Of a stretch of DNA of 64,000 nucleotides, positions 16,968 to 26,029 are shown one piece after another. The notes beneath the pieces were generated by a model. That model had not been told where the DNA came from, did no database searches, and saw only the letters and a list, made by a program, of their open reading frames with translations. Every line of letters starts with the position of its first letter. The first letter of the stretch is position 1. The translations under genes and the position numbers were made by a program. The stretch is from Bacillota bacterium (GTDB lineage: Bacteria; Bacillota; Clostridia; Clostridiales; Clostridiaceae): positions 1 to 64,000 of the forward strand of contig JAEXLD010000073.1 of the NCBI GenBank assembly GCA_023445445.1. Reading direction: 5' to 3'.

Positions 16968-17474
16968 ATGATATTAAGAAATTCAAATAAAGAAGATTTA
17001 AATACTATAATGAAAATAATTGATGAAGGAAAAGAAGCCTTAAAGAATAATAATGTGAATCAATGGCAAAATGGATATCCAAATGAAGAAACTGTGCTAA
17101 ATGATATAAATAAAAATGAAAGTTATGTATTGGAATATAATGGAGAGATTATAGGGACTTTAGCACTTTCATTTAATGGAGAGAAAACATATGATAAGAT
17201 TTATGAAGGTAAATGGCTATCAGAAAATAAATATGCTGTTATGCATAGAATAGCTGTATCTAAAGTGAAAGGAATAAAAAATATAGGTAGTGAACTATTA
17301 AAAGAATCTGAAGCCATATGTATAAGTAGAGGTATAAAAAATATAAAAATAGATACACATGAAGAGAATATAGCAATGCAAAGATTGCTACAAAAAAATA
17401 ATTATAAATATTGTGGAATAATATATTTATTAGATGGAAATAAAAGAATAGCTTTTGAAAAAGAACTTGAATAA
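16968..17474 (+). CDS. GNAT family N-acetyltransferase
   Basis: The 168-residue protein begins with the usual MILRNSNKEDLNTIMKII and has the GNAT strands around GEIIGTLALSF and AVMHRIAVSKVKGIKNIGSELL, the latter a modified acetyl-CoA loop. The C-terminal NIAMQRLLQKNNYKYCG is standard. It has GGAGGGG seven bases upstream and lies 22 bases ahead of the glycerate kinase start, so the two are co-transcribed. The acceptor is unknown. Confidence 0.82.
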   Translation: MILRNSNKEDLNTIMKIIDEGKEALKNNNVNQWQNGYPNEETVLNDINKNESYVLEYNGEIIGTLALSFNGEKTYDKIYEGKWLSENKYAVMHRIAVSKVKGIKNIGSELLKESEAICISRGIKNIKIDTHEENIAMQRLLQKNNYKYCGIIYLLDGNKRIAFEKELE

Positions 17475-17496
17475 TATTTGAAGGGAGATGAATTAT

Positions 17497-18627
17497 ATGA
17501 AGTTTATATTGGCACCAGATTCATTTAAAGAAAGTATGACATCAAAAAATGCATGTGATGCAATGGAAAGAGGAATAAAAAAGGTAATAAAAGATGCTAT
17601 ATGCATAAAGGTTCCAATGGCAGATGGTGGAGAAGGAACTGTTGAAGCCTTAGTTGAATCTACTGGTGGAACAATAGTAAGCACACTAGTTACACATCCT
17701 CTTGGAGATAAAAAAATAAAGGCTGAATATGGTTTATTAGGAAATGGAGAAAAAGCTATAATTGAAATGGCAAGTGCAAGTGGAATTCATCTTGTGGAAA
17801 GAGAAAAGAGAAATCCTTTAATTACAACTACCTATGGTACCGGCGAATTAATATTGGATGCTATAAATAGAGGAGTAAAACATATAATTATTGGAATTGG
17901 AGGAAGTGCCACTAATGATGGAGGAGCTGGTATGCTTCAAGCCTTAGGATGTCATTTATTAGATAAGGAAGGGAATGAACTTCCATTTGGAGGAGCAGCT
18001 TTAATTAATTTAAATACTATAGATTTATCTAATTTTGATAGTAGATTAAAGGAAGTAACCTTTGAAGTTGCCTGTGATGTGACAAATCCACTTATTGGAG
18101 AAAAAGGTGCTTCAAGAATATTTGGACCACAAAAAGGCGCCACAGAAGAAATGGTATTAAAACTAGATAAGGCTTTAAGTAACTATGCAGAAATTATTAA
18201 AAGAAAATTTAAAGTTGATGTAGCTAATGTGGAAGGTGCAGGAGCAGCTGGAGGACTTGGTGCAGCTTTACTTATATTTCTTAATGGAGAACTAAAAAGA
18301 GGCGTAGATTTAATAATAAAGCATACTGATTTAGATGCTAAGATAAAGGGAGCAGATTTTGTTTTTACTGGAGAAGGAGCAATAGATAATCAAACCTTCT
18401 TTGGGAAAACTCCTATGGGCGTAGCAGCTATAGCTAAAAAGAATAATGTAAAAACAATAGTCTTTGCTGGTAAGATTGGAGATGGAGTGGAGAACCTTTA
18501 TGATATAGGAATAAACTCAATATTTGGAATTATGAGAGGGGTCTCTTCTCTAGATGAAGCTCTTAAAAATGGAGAAATTAATCTTGAAAAAACTGTAGAA
18601 AATGTAGTTAGAACTTTAATTCTATAA
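17497..18627 (+). CDS. Glycerate kinase (GlxK/GarK family)
   Basis: This 376-residue kinase phosphorylates D-glycerate for entry into glycolysis. Motifs are LAPDSFKESMTSKNACDAM at the N terminus, KVPMADGGEGTVEAL, GIGGSATNDGGAGML and FTGEGAIDNQT. ATG at 17497 is preferred because AGGGAG lies nine bases upstream; an ATG at 17488 abuts that site. It closes the dehydratase-GNAT-kinase group, consistent with sugar-acid catabolism that yields glycerate, though no aldolase or tartronate reductase is present. Confidence 0.92.
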   Translation: MKFILAPDSFKESMTSKNACDAMERGIKKVIKDAICIKVPMADGGEGTVEALVESTGGTIVSTLVTHPLGDKKIKAEYGLLGNGEKAIIEMASASGIHLVEREKRNPLITTTYGTGELILDAINRGVKHIIIGIGGSATNDGGAGMLQALGCHLLDKEGNELPFGGAALINLNTIDLSNFDSRLKEVTFEVACDVTNPLIGEKGASRIFGPQKGATEEMVLKLDKALSNYAEIIKRKFKVDVANVEGAGAAGGLGAALLIFLNGELKRGVDLIIKHTDLDAKIKGADFVFTGEGAIDNQTFFGKTPMGVAAIAKKNNVKTIVFAGKIGDGVENLYDIGINSIFGIMRGVSSLDEALKNGEINLEKTVENVVRTLIL

Positions 18628-18633
18628 TTATAA

Positions 18634-18678
18634 GAAAAAAGTACAATGTTTATTGCTAATATTGTACTTTTTTCTTTT
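18634..18678 (+). terminator. Terminator after glycerate kinase
   Basis: Arms AAAAAAGTACAAT and ATTGTACTTTTTT form a long stem with a T tail. Confidence 0.9.
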
Positions 18679-18777
18679 AGGAAATAAGAACTTGTTTATA
18701 AAAGTATAGAATTAAAATAATGGTAATTATTGTAGATTTTTATCTTAATTTATGATAAAATATTGTGATAATTAGAA

Positions 18778-18838
18778 TGGATATTCAATAAAGATGAAAT
18801 ACTAATATTTAAAGAGTGTTTCATTTTATTTATATCCA
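18778..18838 (+). other. Leader hairpin of the ABC exporter operon
   Basis: Nested arms TGGATAT/ATATCCA (18778 and 18832) and ATGAAATAC/GTGTTTCAT (one G-U pair) form an extended stem upstream of the exporter start. It could be an operator or an attenuator; drug-inducible attenuation is known for the related bmrCD genes of Bacillus. Confidence 0.45.
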
Positions 18839-18871
18839 AAACTTTAAAGAAAGGAAGTGTAAATTGCAGCA

Positions 18872-20599
18872 ATGAAATTAATACTAAAATATATGAAAAA
18901 TTATAAGCTAATACTTGCTTTAAATATTATATCAATATTTGGATTTGCTTTAGTAGAACTTGGAATACCTACTATTATGGCTAAAGTAATCGATATTGGA
19001 ATCATTAACAATGACATTCCTTATATTAAAAGAATGGGACTTATAATAGTAGTTATTTCTATAGTAGGAGTATTAGGAACTATACTTTTAGGTTATTGTT
19101 CATCTAAGATATCCACAGGAATTACAAGAGATATGAGAAATGATATATTTAAAAAAGCACAAGAATTTTCTCATACTGAATATAATAAGTTCGGCGTATC
19201 TTCAATGATAACAAGAACTACTAATGATGCTTTTGTGTTATTACAATTTACAAATACATTATTAAGAACTGCTTTACTTACACCAGTTATGTTTACAGTT
19301 AGCTTGGTAATGATTTTAAGAACTAGTCCATCCCTTTCATTAATACTAGCAGCAGTAATACCACTAATAATAATAGGAGTATTTGTAATAGCAAAAACCT
19401 CAGAGCCTTTATCTGAAACCTTACAAAAGAGATTAGATAAACTAAACAGAATATCAAGAGAAAATCTAACAGGAATAAGAGTAATTAGAGCCTTTGGAAA
19501 TGATAAGCATGAAGGTGAAAGATTTGAAGAAACTAATGAACTTTATGCAGAGGTATCAAAAAAGTTAAACAAGCTTATGGCAATTTCTCAGCCTATGTTT
19601 TTCTTTTTACTTAATATAGCTATCATAGTTATATTTTGGATATCAAGTAAAATGATAAATGTAGGTTCACTTCAAGTTGGGCAACTAGTTGCATTTATTG
19701 AATATCTTTTCCATGCAATGTTTTCAATAATGCTATTTTCTATAGTATTTGTAATGTATCCAAGAGCTCAAGTTTCAGCTAATAGAATTATGGAAATTTT
19801 AAATGAAGATCCAATAATAAAAAGCCCTGAAAATGGAATTAAAGAAACTGATGTTAAAGGCTTAATAGAATTTGACAATGTATCCTTTACTTATCCAAAT
19901 GGAGAAGAACCAGTCCTTAAGAATATTTCTTTTAAAGCAAAAAAAGGTGAAACTATTGCCTTTATTGGAAGTACTGGTAGTGGAAAAAGTACATTAATAA
20001 ATTTAATACCAAGATTTTATGATGTTACAGAAGGTAGTATAAAAATAGATGGTATAGATATAAGAAAGTATGATTTAGAGGCATTACGTAAGAAAATAGG
20101 ATTTATTCCTCAAAAGACACTTTTATTTACTGGAAGTATAGCAAGTAATATAAGATTTGGTAAGAAAAATGCAGAAACTGGTGAAGTAGAATATTCCGCT
20201 AAGATTGCTCAAGCTTATGACTTTATTTCTCGTAAGCCAAGAAAGTTTGAAGAACAAATAAGTGAAGGCGGTTCTAATGTGTCTGGAGGTCAAAAACAAA
20301 GATTGTCTATTGCCAGAGCAATTGTTAGAAAACCAGAAATATATATATTTGATGATAGTTTTTCAGCTCTTGACTTTAAAACAGATGCAATTTTAAGGAA
20401 AAGACTTAAGTCAGAAACAAAGGATTCAATTGTATTAATAGTTGCACAAAGAATCGGTTCAATTATGGATGCAGATAAGATTATAGTTTTAAATGAAGGT
20501 GAAGTAGTTGGTATTGGAAAGCACAAGGAACTTTTAAAGAATTGTGAAATATATCATGAAATAGCCTTATCACAACTTACAGAGGAGGAATTAGCATAA
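18872..20599 (+). CDS. Heterodimeric ABC exporter subunit with degenerate ATPase site
   Basis: This 575-residue protein has a six-helix exporter membrane domain (residues about 1-310) and a nucleotide-binding domain. Walker A is GSTGSGKS, the signature VSGGQKQRL is canonical, but Walker B ends FDDSFSALD, with aspartate in place of the catalytic glutamate. That loss is typical of one half of heterodimeric exporters such as BmrCD, LmrCD and TM287/288. It overlaps the next gene by one base (TAATG). The likely role is export of lipophilic drugs or toxic peptides. Confidence 0.9.
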   Translation: MKLILKYMKNYKLILALNIISIFGFALVELGIPTIMAKVIDIGIINNDIPYIKRMGLIIVVISIVGVLGTILLGYCSSKISTGITRDMRNDIFKKAQEFSHTEYNKFGVSSMITRTTNDAFVLLQFTNTLLRTALLTPVMFTVSLVMILRTSPSLSLILAAVIPLIIIGVFVIAKTSEPLSETLQKRLDKLNRISRENLTGIRVIRAFGNDKHEGERFEETNELYAEVSKKLNKLMAISQPMFFFLLNIAIIVIFWISSKMINVGSLQVGQLVAFIEYLFHAMFSIMLFSIVFVMYPRAQVSANRIMEILNEDPIIKSPENGIKETDVKGLIEFDNVSFTYPNGEEPVLKNISFKAKKGETIAFIGSTGSGKSTLINLIPRFYDVTEGSIKIDGIDIRKYDLEALRKKIGFIPQKTLLFTGSIASNIRFGKKNAETGEVEYSAKIAQAYDFISRKPRKFEEQISEGGSNVSGGQKQRLSIARAIVRKPEIYIFDDSFSALDFKTDAILRKRLKSETKDSIVLIVAQRIGSIMDADKIIVLNEGEVVGIGKHKELLKNCEIYHEIALSQLTEEELA

Positions 20600-22374
20600 T
20601 GAGTAAATTTAAAGTAGTTGTAAAAAAGATTTCTCCTTTTGTCAGTAAGTATAAGTGGTCTTTCTTTGGTGCTATATTATTTATAATTTCAGCAGCAATT
20701 TTTACAGCAATTGCACCAAGAACAGAAGGGCTTATAATAACAAGATTAACAATAGATTTTGCTAATATAGTAAAAGGTGTTACAGGTGCATCTGTTAACT
20801 TTAATTATATTATAAGAGTTCTAATTTTATTATTCTTAGTATATTTAAGTAGTGCAGCTTCTACATTTATAGCAAGCTTTTTATTAACTAATGCTATTCA
20901 AAATACTATGAGAGATATTAGAAGAGAAGTTAAAAATAAAATTAGTAGACTTCCTATTAGATATTTTGATTCTCATAGCTATGGAGATGTATTAAGTAGA
21001 ATTACTAATGATGTGGATGCAATATCAAATGCATTACAACAAAGCTTTGTTCAAGTAATAAATGCCATTTTATCAGTAACCTTAGCTCTTATAATGATGT
21101 ACTCAATTAATTTAAAGCTAGCAATTTTAGCCACCTTAATAATTCCTTTAAGCTTAATAATAACTAAAATAATAGTAAATAAATCACAAAATTTATTTAA
21201 TAAGCAACAAGAGGCTTTAGGAAATCTTAATGGGAGAGTACAAGAATTATATACAGGCTTTAATGAAATAAAATTATATGGGAAAGAAAATGATGCGTTA
21301 AAGGATTTTATGGAAGCTAATGAAGGATTACGAGCAACAGCATTTAAGGCTCAATTTATATCAAGTATAATGTCGCCTTTAGTAAGTCTTGTTAGTTATT
21401 TAGGAATAGCAGTTGTAGGTATTACAGGAGCTATTATTTCCCTTTCGGGAGGAATTACTGTAGGTAATTTACAAGCTTTTATACGTTATATATGGCAGAT
21501 AAATCAACCATTATCTCAAGTAACTCAATTATCATCTGCAATACAATCAGCCTTTGCTTCAGCAAATAGAGTTTTTGAATTCTTAGATGAAGAGGAAGAT
21601 ATAATAGATAAAGAAGATTCTATAAAAATTAGCAATCCTAAAGGTAATGTAAGCTTTCAGCATGTAAAGTTTGGATATAATGATGATAATATACTTATAG
21701 AAGACTTAAGTGCAGAAGTAAAAAGTGGTCAAATGGTAGCCATTGTTGGACCAACTGGAGCAGGAAAAACAACTTTAATTAATCTTTTAATGAGATTTTA
21801 TGAGATTAAGGGTGGCTCTATAAAAATTGATGGCGTTGATATAAGAGATATGAAACGTGAAGATTTACGAGAAATGTTTGGAATGGTGCTTCAAGATACT
21901 TGGTTATTTAACGGGACTATTTATGATAACATTGAATACGGAAGATTTGGAGCAAGCAAGGAAGAAATAATTGAAGCTGCCAAAATTGCCAACGTACATC
22001 ACTTTATAAAAACTCTTCCTGAGGGATATAATATGTTCCTAAATGAAGAAGCTTCTAATATATCACAAGGTGAAAAGCAGCTATTAACAATTGCTAGAGC
22101 TATTCTTAAAGATCCAGCAATATTAATTTTAGATGAAGCTACAAGTTCAGTAGATACTAGATTAGAATTACTACTTCAAAAAGCAATGAGGAATATAATG
22201 AAAGGCAGAACTAGCTTTGTTATTGCTCATAGACTTTCAACAATAAGAAGTGCAGATTTAATTTTAGTAATAAATGATGGAAATATAATAGAACAAGGAA
22301 CTCATGAAGAGTTAATGAAACAAGGTGGTTTTTATAAAAATCTTTATAATAGCCAATTTGCTGATAAAGAATAA
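20599..22374 (+). CDS. Heterodimeric ABC exporter subunit with active ATPase site
   Basis: This 591-residue partner has six membrane helices with a longer loop between the first two, then a nucleotide-binding domain with Walker A GPTGAGKTT and Walker B ILILDEATSSVD, including the catalytic glutamate. Its signature is ISQGEKQLL rather than LSGGQ. Because the signature of one subunit faces the Walker A of the other, this pairs with the degenerate site of the upstream subunit, giving one active and one inactive ATP site. Translation is coupled through the one-base overlap. Confidence 0.91.
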   Translation: MSKFKVVVKKISPFVSKYKWSFFGAILFIISAAIFTAIAPRTEGLIITRLTIDFANIVKGVTGASVNFNYIIRVLILLFLVYLSSAASTFIASFLLTNAIQNTMRDIRREVKNKISRLPIRYFDSHSYGDVLSRITNDVDAISNALQQSFVQVINAILSVTLALIMMYSINLKLAILATLIIPLSLIITKIIVNKSQNLFNKQQEALGNLNGRVQELYTGFNEIKLYGKENDALKDFMEANEGLRATAFKAQFISSIMSPLVSLVSYLGIAVVGITGAIISLSGGITVGNLQAFIRYIWQINQPLSQVTQLSSAIQSAFASANRVFEFLDEEEDIIDKEDSIKISNPKGNVSFQHVKFGYNDDNILIEDLSAEVKSGQMVAIVGPTGAGKTTLINLLMRFYEIKGGSIKIDGVDIRDMKREDLREMFGMVLQDTWLFNGTIYDNIEYGRFGASKEEIIEAAKIANVHHFIKTLPEGYNMFLNEEASNISQGEKQLLTIARAILKDPAILILDEATSSVDTRLELLLQKAMRNIMKGRTSFVIAHRLSTIRSADLILVINDGNIIEQGTHEELMKQGGFYKNLYNSQFADKE

Positions 22375-22453
22375 ATAAAATTTTTTAATAGTACCTCACT
22401 AATAATAAGTGCATAGCTTATAGTATAGTTATGTCTTTAAGGTGGGGTGCTTT

Positions 22454-22981
22454 TTGTCTAAGAAAAAACATAGAAAAAAAAGAGGTGAAGCAGCAACAAA
22501 TCCCTTTGGAGGGAAAAAAGTAAAAAAAGAAGAGTCAAGGGAAGAAAATAAAAATAGAGAGCCTATAATAGAAGAAGTTGAAGAAGGCGCTACCACTGAA
22601 ACACCTAATAGGCAGGAATTATTTAAGGAGTTAGGAATTCTTAACTTAAGTATAGATTTAGTTACATTAATAGTTTTTGCAACACTTTTAAATTTATACT
22701 ATGTTAATAGCTTAAAAGCAGAAACTCTTGATGAATTATTTAATACAAATTTAAAGGATAACTTTGTAGACACAACTAAATTCCCTAGAATAACTAATAC
22801 TATTTTTTTAATTACTACAGGATTATTTTTAATTATAAATTATAATACTTTACAAGAAAATAAGTGTGAACATAAAAATGATTGCAATAATAAAGATGTA
22901 GTATCAAGCTATAAAGCATTTTTAGCAACCTTATTTGCTTTCTTAGCTGTAACAATAAGTCGTGATAATTTAGAAGTATAA
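22454..22981 (+). CDS. Hypothetical membrane protein with a charged N terminus
   Basis: This 175-residue product is not recognised. The first 55 residues are very basic then acidic (SKKKHRKKRGEAA, later EEVEEGATTE) and look disordered. Three hydrophobic stretches follow near residues 66-88, 116-134 and 153-168. TTG at 22454 is preferred because the ribosome binding site AAGGTGGGG ends about eight bases ahead; a GTG at 22442 lies within it. It sits between the ABC exporter and a terminator and might be co-transcribed with the exporter, about 80 bases apart. Confidence 0.6.
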   Translation: MSKKKHRKKRGEAATNPFGGKKVKKEESREENKNREPIIEEVEEGATTETPNRQELFKELGILNLSIDLVTLIVFATLLNLYYVNSLKAETLDELFNTNLKDNFVDTTKFPRITNTIFLITTGLFLIINYNTLQENKCEHKNDCNNKDVVSSYKAFLATLFAFLAVTISRDNLEV

Positions 22982-23017
22982 AAGAACCATAAACGATATG
23001 AATTTATGGTTCTTTTC
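22982..23017. terminator. Bidirectional terminator
   Basis: Perfect 11 bp arms AGAACCATAAA and TTTATGGTTCT with a T tail lie between convergent genes. Confidence 0.9.
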
Positions 23018-23018
23018 A

Positions 23019-23537
23019 TTAGAATTTTTTTAGTTGTTTTGTAATGTAGCCACCTTTATATTGAGTAGGTTCATATGAAACAATAAAAGCATTTTTTTCT
23101 ATAGATTGAATTAAAGAAATAAGTTCAATTTCTCTACTTCTATTAGAAACAATTTCAAGTTTATATCTCTTTTCTTTATTTATTCCTTCTCCTTCATAGA
23201 CAGTAACACCAAATCTTAACTCTCTTAGCTTATTGACAAGCTCTTCATTATATTTTGTTAAATTCACATGAACTGATCTATATCCAATTGCCAGTCTCTC
23301 TTCAATTCTTCCACCTATGTATATTCCTATTCCATAACCAAGGATATAGGCACCTATGTTTAAAAAGTTCTTTAAGTCAGAAAATACTATACCTAGGCTT
23401 ACTATGTAAATAATTGCTTCTAAAAAAGCAAATAGTGATGCTTGAATTTTTTTACCTTTAACCACAAAGGTAGTTCTTAAAGTAAGAAGTGGAACATAAA
23501 CTAATTGTAATAAAAATATAACTAACGCATCTACCAA
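23019..23537 (-). CDS. UPF0316 family membrane protein (DUF5698-DUF2179)
   Basis: About 172 residues. Three membrane segments (IFLLQLVYVPLLTLRTTFVV, SLFAFLEAIIYIVSLGIVF and the glycine-rich IGAYILGYGIGIYIGG) lead into the invariant RIEERLAIGY and a soluble C-terminal DUF2179-like domain of about 80 residues. The family is conserved in Firmicutes and its function is not established. TTG at 23537 is preferred, nine bases after AAAGGAG; a GTG at 23546 overlaps that site. Confidence 0.82.
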   Translation of the reverse strand: MVDALVIFLLQLVYVPLLTLRTTFVVKGKKIQASLFAFLEAIIYIVSLGIVFSDLKNFLNIGAYILGYGIGIYIGGRIEERLAIGYRSVHVNLTKYNEELVNKLRELRFGVTVYEGEGINKEKRYKLEIVSNRSREIELISLIQSIEKNAFIVSYEPTQYKGGYITKQLKKF

Positions 23538-23698
23538 AAAAATCACTCCTTTTTTAGTTATTATAGATTAATTAGTTTAAATTTTCATATAAGGAAAACT
23601 TAACTATTTAGAGAAAGTTATAGAATGTAGGGGAATAAGGCACATAATGAATAATTTTGAAGAAATTTTTATAGTGAATATATTTAGAGTTACATAAA

Positions 23699-23731
23699 AA
23701 AAGTATAGCAATATTAAAGTGCTATACTTTT
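23699..23731. terminator. Terminator between the His-rich gene and the UPF0316 gene
   Basis: Perfect arms AAAAGTATAGCA and TGCTATACTTTT with A/T runs on both sides. It ends the His-rich gene transcript on the reverse strand. Confidence 0.88.
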
Positions 23732-23753
23732 CTACAATAAATAATTTCTTGAA

Positions 23754-24068
23754 TTAAGAGTTAATCCAATCAACAACTCCAGGAGTTAATGATGCTACAT
23801 CGTCTTTAGCAACCTTAGTTACAAAAAGTAAATCACCAGATTCTAAGAAAGCTTGTATCTTTTCAGCAATTTCTTTTGCAGAAGAGGTAGTTTTAACTAA
23901 ATAACTATCAGGCATAAAGTTAGCCCATGCTCCAAGAGATTTTATAGTTGCAAGAATATCATAATCATCACGATGATGGTGATGATGCTCATGATCAGGA
24001 TCATGCCCTTCGCATCCACATGTATGACTATCTTCATTTAAATAAAAAGTTATAGCATAAGTTTCCAT
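23754..24068 (-). CDS. Small Cas2/SinR-like protein with a His/Cys-rich metal-binding insertion
   Basis: The 104-residue product starts with a beta strand (YAITFYLN), is interrupted by a metal-binding-like stretch at residues 14-33 (SHTCGCEGHDP then DHEHHHHH), and resumes with IKSLGAWANFMPDSYLVKT and GDLLFVTKVAKDD. Without the insertion the pattern resembles the small ferredoxin-fold proteins annotated as SinR family or Cas2-like, which occur outside CRISPR loci. No cas genes or CRISPR repeats are near. AGGAGG precedes the start. It diverges from a zinc enzyme gene (beta-carbonic anhydrase). Metal binding is inferred from composition. Confidence 0.6.
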   Translation of the reverse strand: METYAITFYLNEDSHTCGCEGHDPDHEHHHHHRDDYDILATIKSLGAWANFMPDSYLVKTTSSAKEIAEKIQAFLESGDLLFVTKVAKDDVASLTPGVVDWINS

Positions 24069-24229
24069 AAGTACCTCCTAAAAATATATTTTTAACTATT
24101 ATAATATATTTTTTTAATAAAAGATATTAATTATTAAAAAAAGAGTAAATATACAATTAATATTTGCAAAAAAATAGAAAAAAGTAATATTTAGGTTTAA
24201 AATATAAATTAGGGCTTAAGGAGGATAAG

Positions 24230-24790
24230 ATGAGCAAATTAGAAGAAATATTAAAATATAATAAAAGTTTTGTAGAAGATAAAGATTATGAAATTTATAG
24301 AACCTCAAAAGAACCGGATAAAAAAATACTTATATTATCCTGTATGGATACTAGATTAACTGATTTATTAACAAAAGCTTTAAATATTAAAAATGGAGAT
24401 GTGAAAATAGTTAAAAATGCAGGTGCATCAATTATGCATCCCTTTGGAAGTGTTATTAGAAGTATTGTGTTAGCAGTATATGAATTTAATGTTGATGAAA
24501 TATTAGTAATTGGGCATCATGGATGTGGAATGTGTAATTTAAATACAAAGGATTTACTTAAAAGGATTATGGATAGAGGAGTATCTGTTGATACAATTGA
24601 AACTATTGAAAATAGTGGAATAGATATTAATAAATGGCTACATGGATTCGATTCAGTAGAGAAATCCATTGAAGATAGTGTAAATTTAATTAAGAAACAT
24701 CCATTAATTCCTAGAGATATATTTGTACATGGCTTAGTTATAGATCCAGAGACTGGAAAACTTGATTTAGTAATAAATGGATATCAATAG
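24230..24790 (+). CDS. Beta-class carbonic anhydrase
   Basis: This 186-residue enzyme interconverts CO2 and bicarbonate. The zinc ligands are C38 (SCMDTR), H96 and C99 (GHHGCGMC), and the D40/R42 catalytic pair is intact. KNAGASIMHPFGSVIRSI is the usual active-site segment. It is a compact clostridial-type beta enzyme and is complete. AAGGAGG lies eight bases upstream. It is divergently arranged with the His-rich small protein gene. Confidence 0.93.
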   Translation: MSKLEEILKYNKSFVEDKDYEIYRTSKEPDKKILILSCMDTRLTDLLTKALNIKNGDVKIVKNAGASIMHPFGSVIRSIVLAVYEFNVDEILVIGHHGCGMCNLNTKDLLKRIMDRGVSVDTIETIENSGIDINKWLHGFDSVEKSIEDSVNLIKKHPLIPRDIFVHGLVIDPETGKLDLVINGYQ

Positions 24791-24799
24791 TGAATAGTT

Positions 24800-24858
24800 A
24801 AGAATGAAGAAATTATTGAAAAATTCCGAAAGGATTTTTCAATAATTCCTTCATTCTT
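24800..24858. terminator. Long inverted repeat after carbonic anhydrase gene
   Basis: Outer arms AAGAATGAAG and CTTCATTCTT and inner arms AATTATTGAAAAAT and ATTTTTCAATAATT form a stem of about 25 bp with a TTCCGAAAGG apex. A tail of TTACTT-type words follows to 24905. It acts as a bidirectional terminator between convergent genes and resembles the palindromic repeats at the window ends in style. Confidence 0.7.
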
Positions 24859-24905
24859 TAATTACTTCATTACTTACTTTTTAACTATTACTTATTATCT
24901 GTTAC

Positions 24906-25856
24906 TTAATCAATGTATTTACTTATGAAATTTGCTATTGTTGTCCAGTATAGTTCTGGATTTACTACTGAAGCTTTTGCATGGCCAGCATCCTTTATTG
25001 TTAGTTTTTCTTTTTCACAACTAGCAGCATTATAAAGCTCATCCATCATAGAATAAGGAACAAAATCATCTTTATCTCCATGAATAAATAATATAGGAGT
25101 TTTAGATTTTGCAACTTGATTTAATGAAGAGGCCTTCTTTAAACTATAGCCAGTTTTTAATTTAATTGCTATAGAAGAAGCATTCATAACAGGGAATTTA
25201 GGCAATGAATATATAGTCTTTAATTGGTGGGAAAATTGATTCCATACAGAAGTATATCCACAATCTGCAATAATAGCTTTTACGTTCGTAGGAAGATTTT
25301 CTCCTGAAGCCATAGTTACTGTGGCAGCTCCCATTGAAACACCGTGAAGAATTATTTTAGCATTTTTATTCTCATTAATTATTAAGTTTATCCAACTTAA
25401 TATATCTAATCTATCAAACCAACCCATACCAATATAAGTTCCTTCACTTTCACCATGTCCTCTTAAATCAGGTATTAATATATTATAGCCCATATTATAA
25501 AAATTCATAGCATAATTACTCATATCAACACCCTTGCTTGTATACCCATGGACTGTAATGACCCAGTTGTCAGTAGGATTTTCATTTAAGATTTTATAGC
25601 TATGAAGTTTTAATTTATCGAAGGATTCAATATAAGAATCGGTATAGTTTGAATTGTTTAACAACCATAATAGAGTTTCATTAATTATTTCTCCACTAGT
25701 GGATTTTGCTTCTTTAGGAGTTTTAAAAATTATATCCTTTGAAATTTTAGGGTTTAAGGCTAAGTTGTAGAAGTAGTTACCTATAATACTTAAAGCACTA
25801 ACTGATAGAACGCCTAAGACACCTGTAGATATTAATGCAACTTTTTTCTTATTCAT
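24906..25856 (-). CDS. Membrane-anchored alpha/beta hydrolase
   Basis: This 316-residue protein has an N-terminal membrane anchor (residues 6-30) and an extracytoplasmic hydrolase domain. The nucleophile is S174 in HGVSMGAAT, the acid D262 in HGDKDDFVP and the histidine H291 in DAGHAKA. The oxyanion segment is VHGYTSKG and DLRGHGESEG is typical of the BAAT/serine-aminopeptidase-like group. It probably acts as a surface esterase or lipase; the substrate is unknown. It stands alone. Confidence 0.87.
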   Translation of the reverse strand: MNKKKVALISTGVLGVLSVSALSIIGNYFYNLALNPKISKDIIFKTPKEAKSTSGEIINETLLWLLNNSNYTDSYIESFDKLKLHSYKILNENPTDNWVITVHGYTSKGVDMSNYAMNFYNMGYNILIPDLRGHGESEGTYIGMGWFDRLDILSWINLIINENKNAKIILHGVSMGAATVTMASGENLPTNVKAIIADCGYTSVWNQFSHQLKTIYSLPKFPVMNASSIAIKLKTGYSLKKASSLNQVAKSKTPILFIHGDKDDFVPYSMMDELYNAASCEKEKLTIKDAGHAKASVVNPELYWTTIANFISKYID

Positions 25857-25978
25857 ATAACATCACCCCAACTTATAATAATATTTTATACTAATAATAA
25901 AATTAAAAAGTTATTATAAGGATTATTTTAACATTTTTAATTAACTATAACAATGTGGCAGTGAGATTTTTAAAAGTA

Positions 25979-26006
25979 TTGACAAATTTCAGAAAAATGG
26001 TAATAT
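25979..26006 (+). promoter_or_regulatory. mgtA promoter
   Basis: A consensus TTGACA (25979-25984), 16 bases and TAATAT (26001-26006) lie just upstream of the M-box. Confidence 0.7.
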
Positions 26007-26029
26007 GTAAGTGTAATAAAGAATAAATA

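Noticed and set aside
23754..24068. Cas2-like protein as evidence of a CRISPR-Cas locus
   Set aside because: No cas1 or effector gene and no repeat-spacer array is seen in the window.
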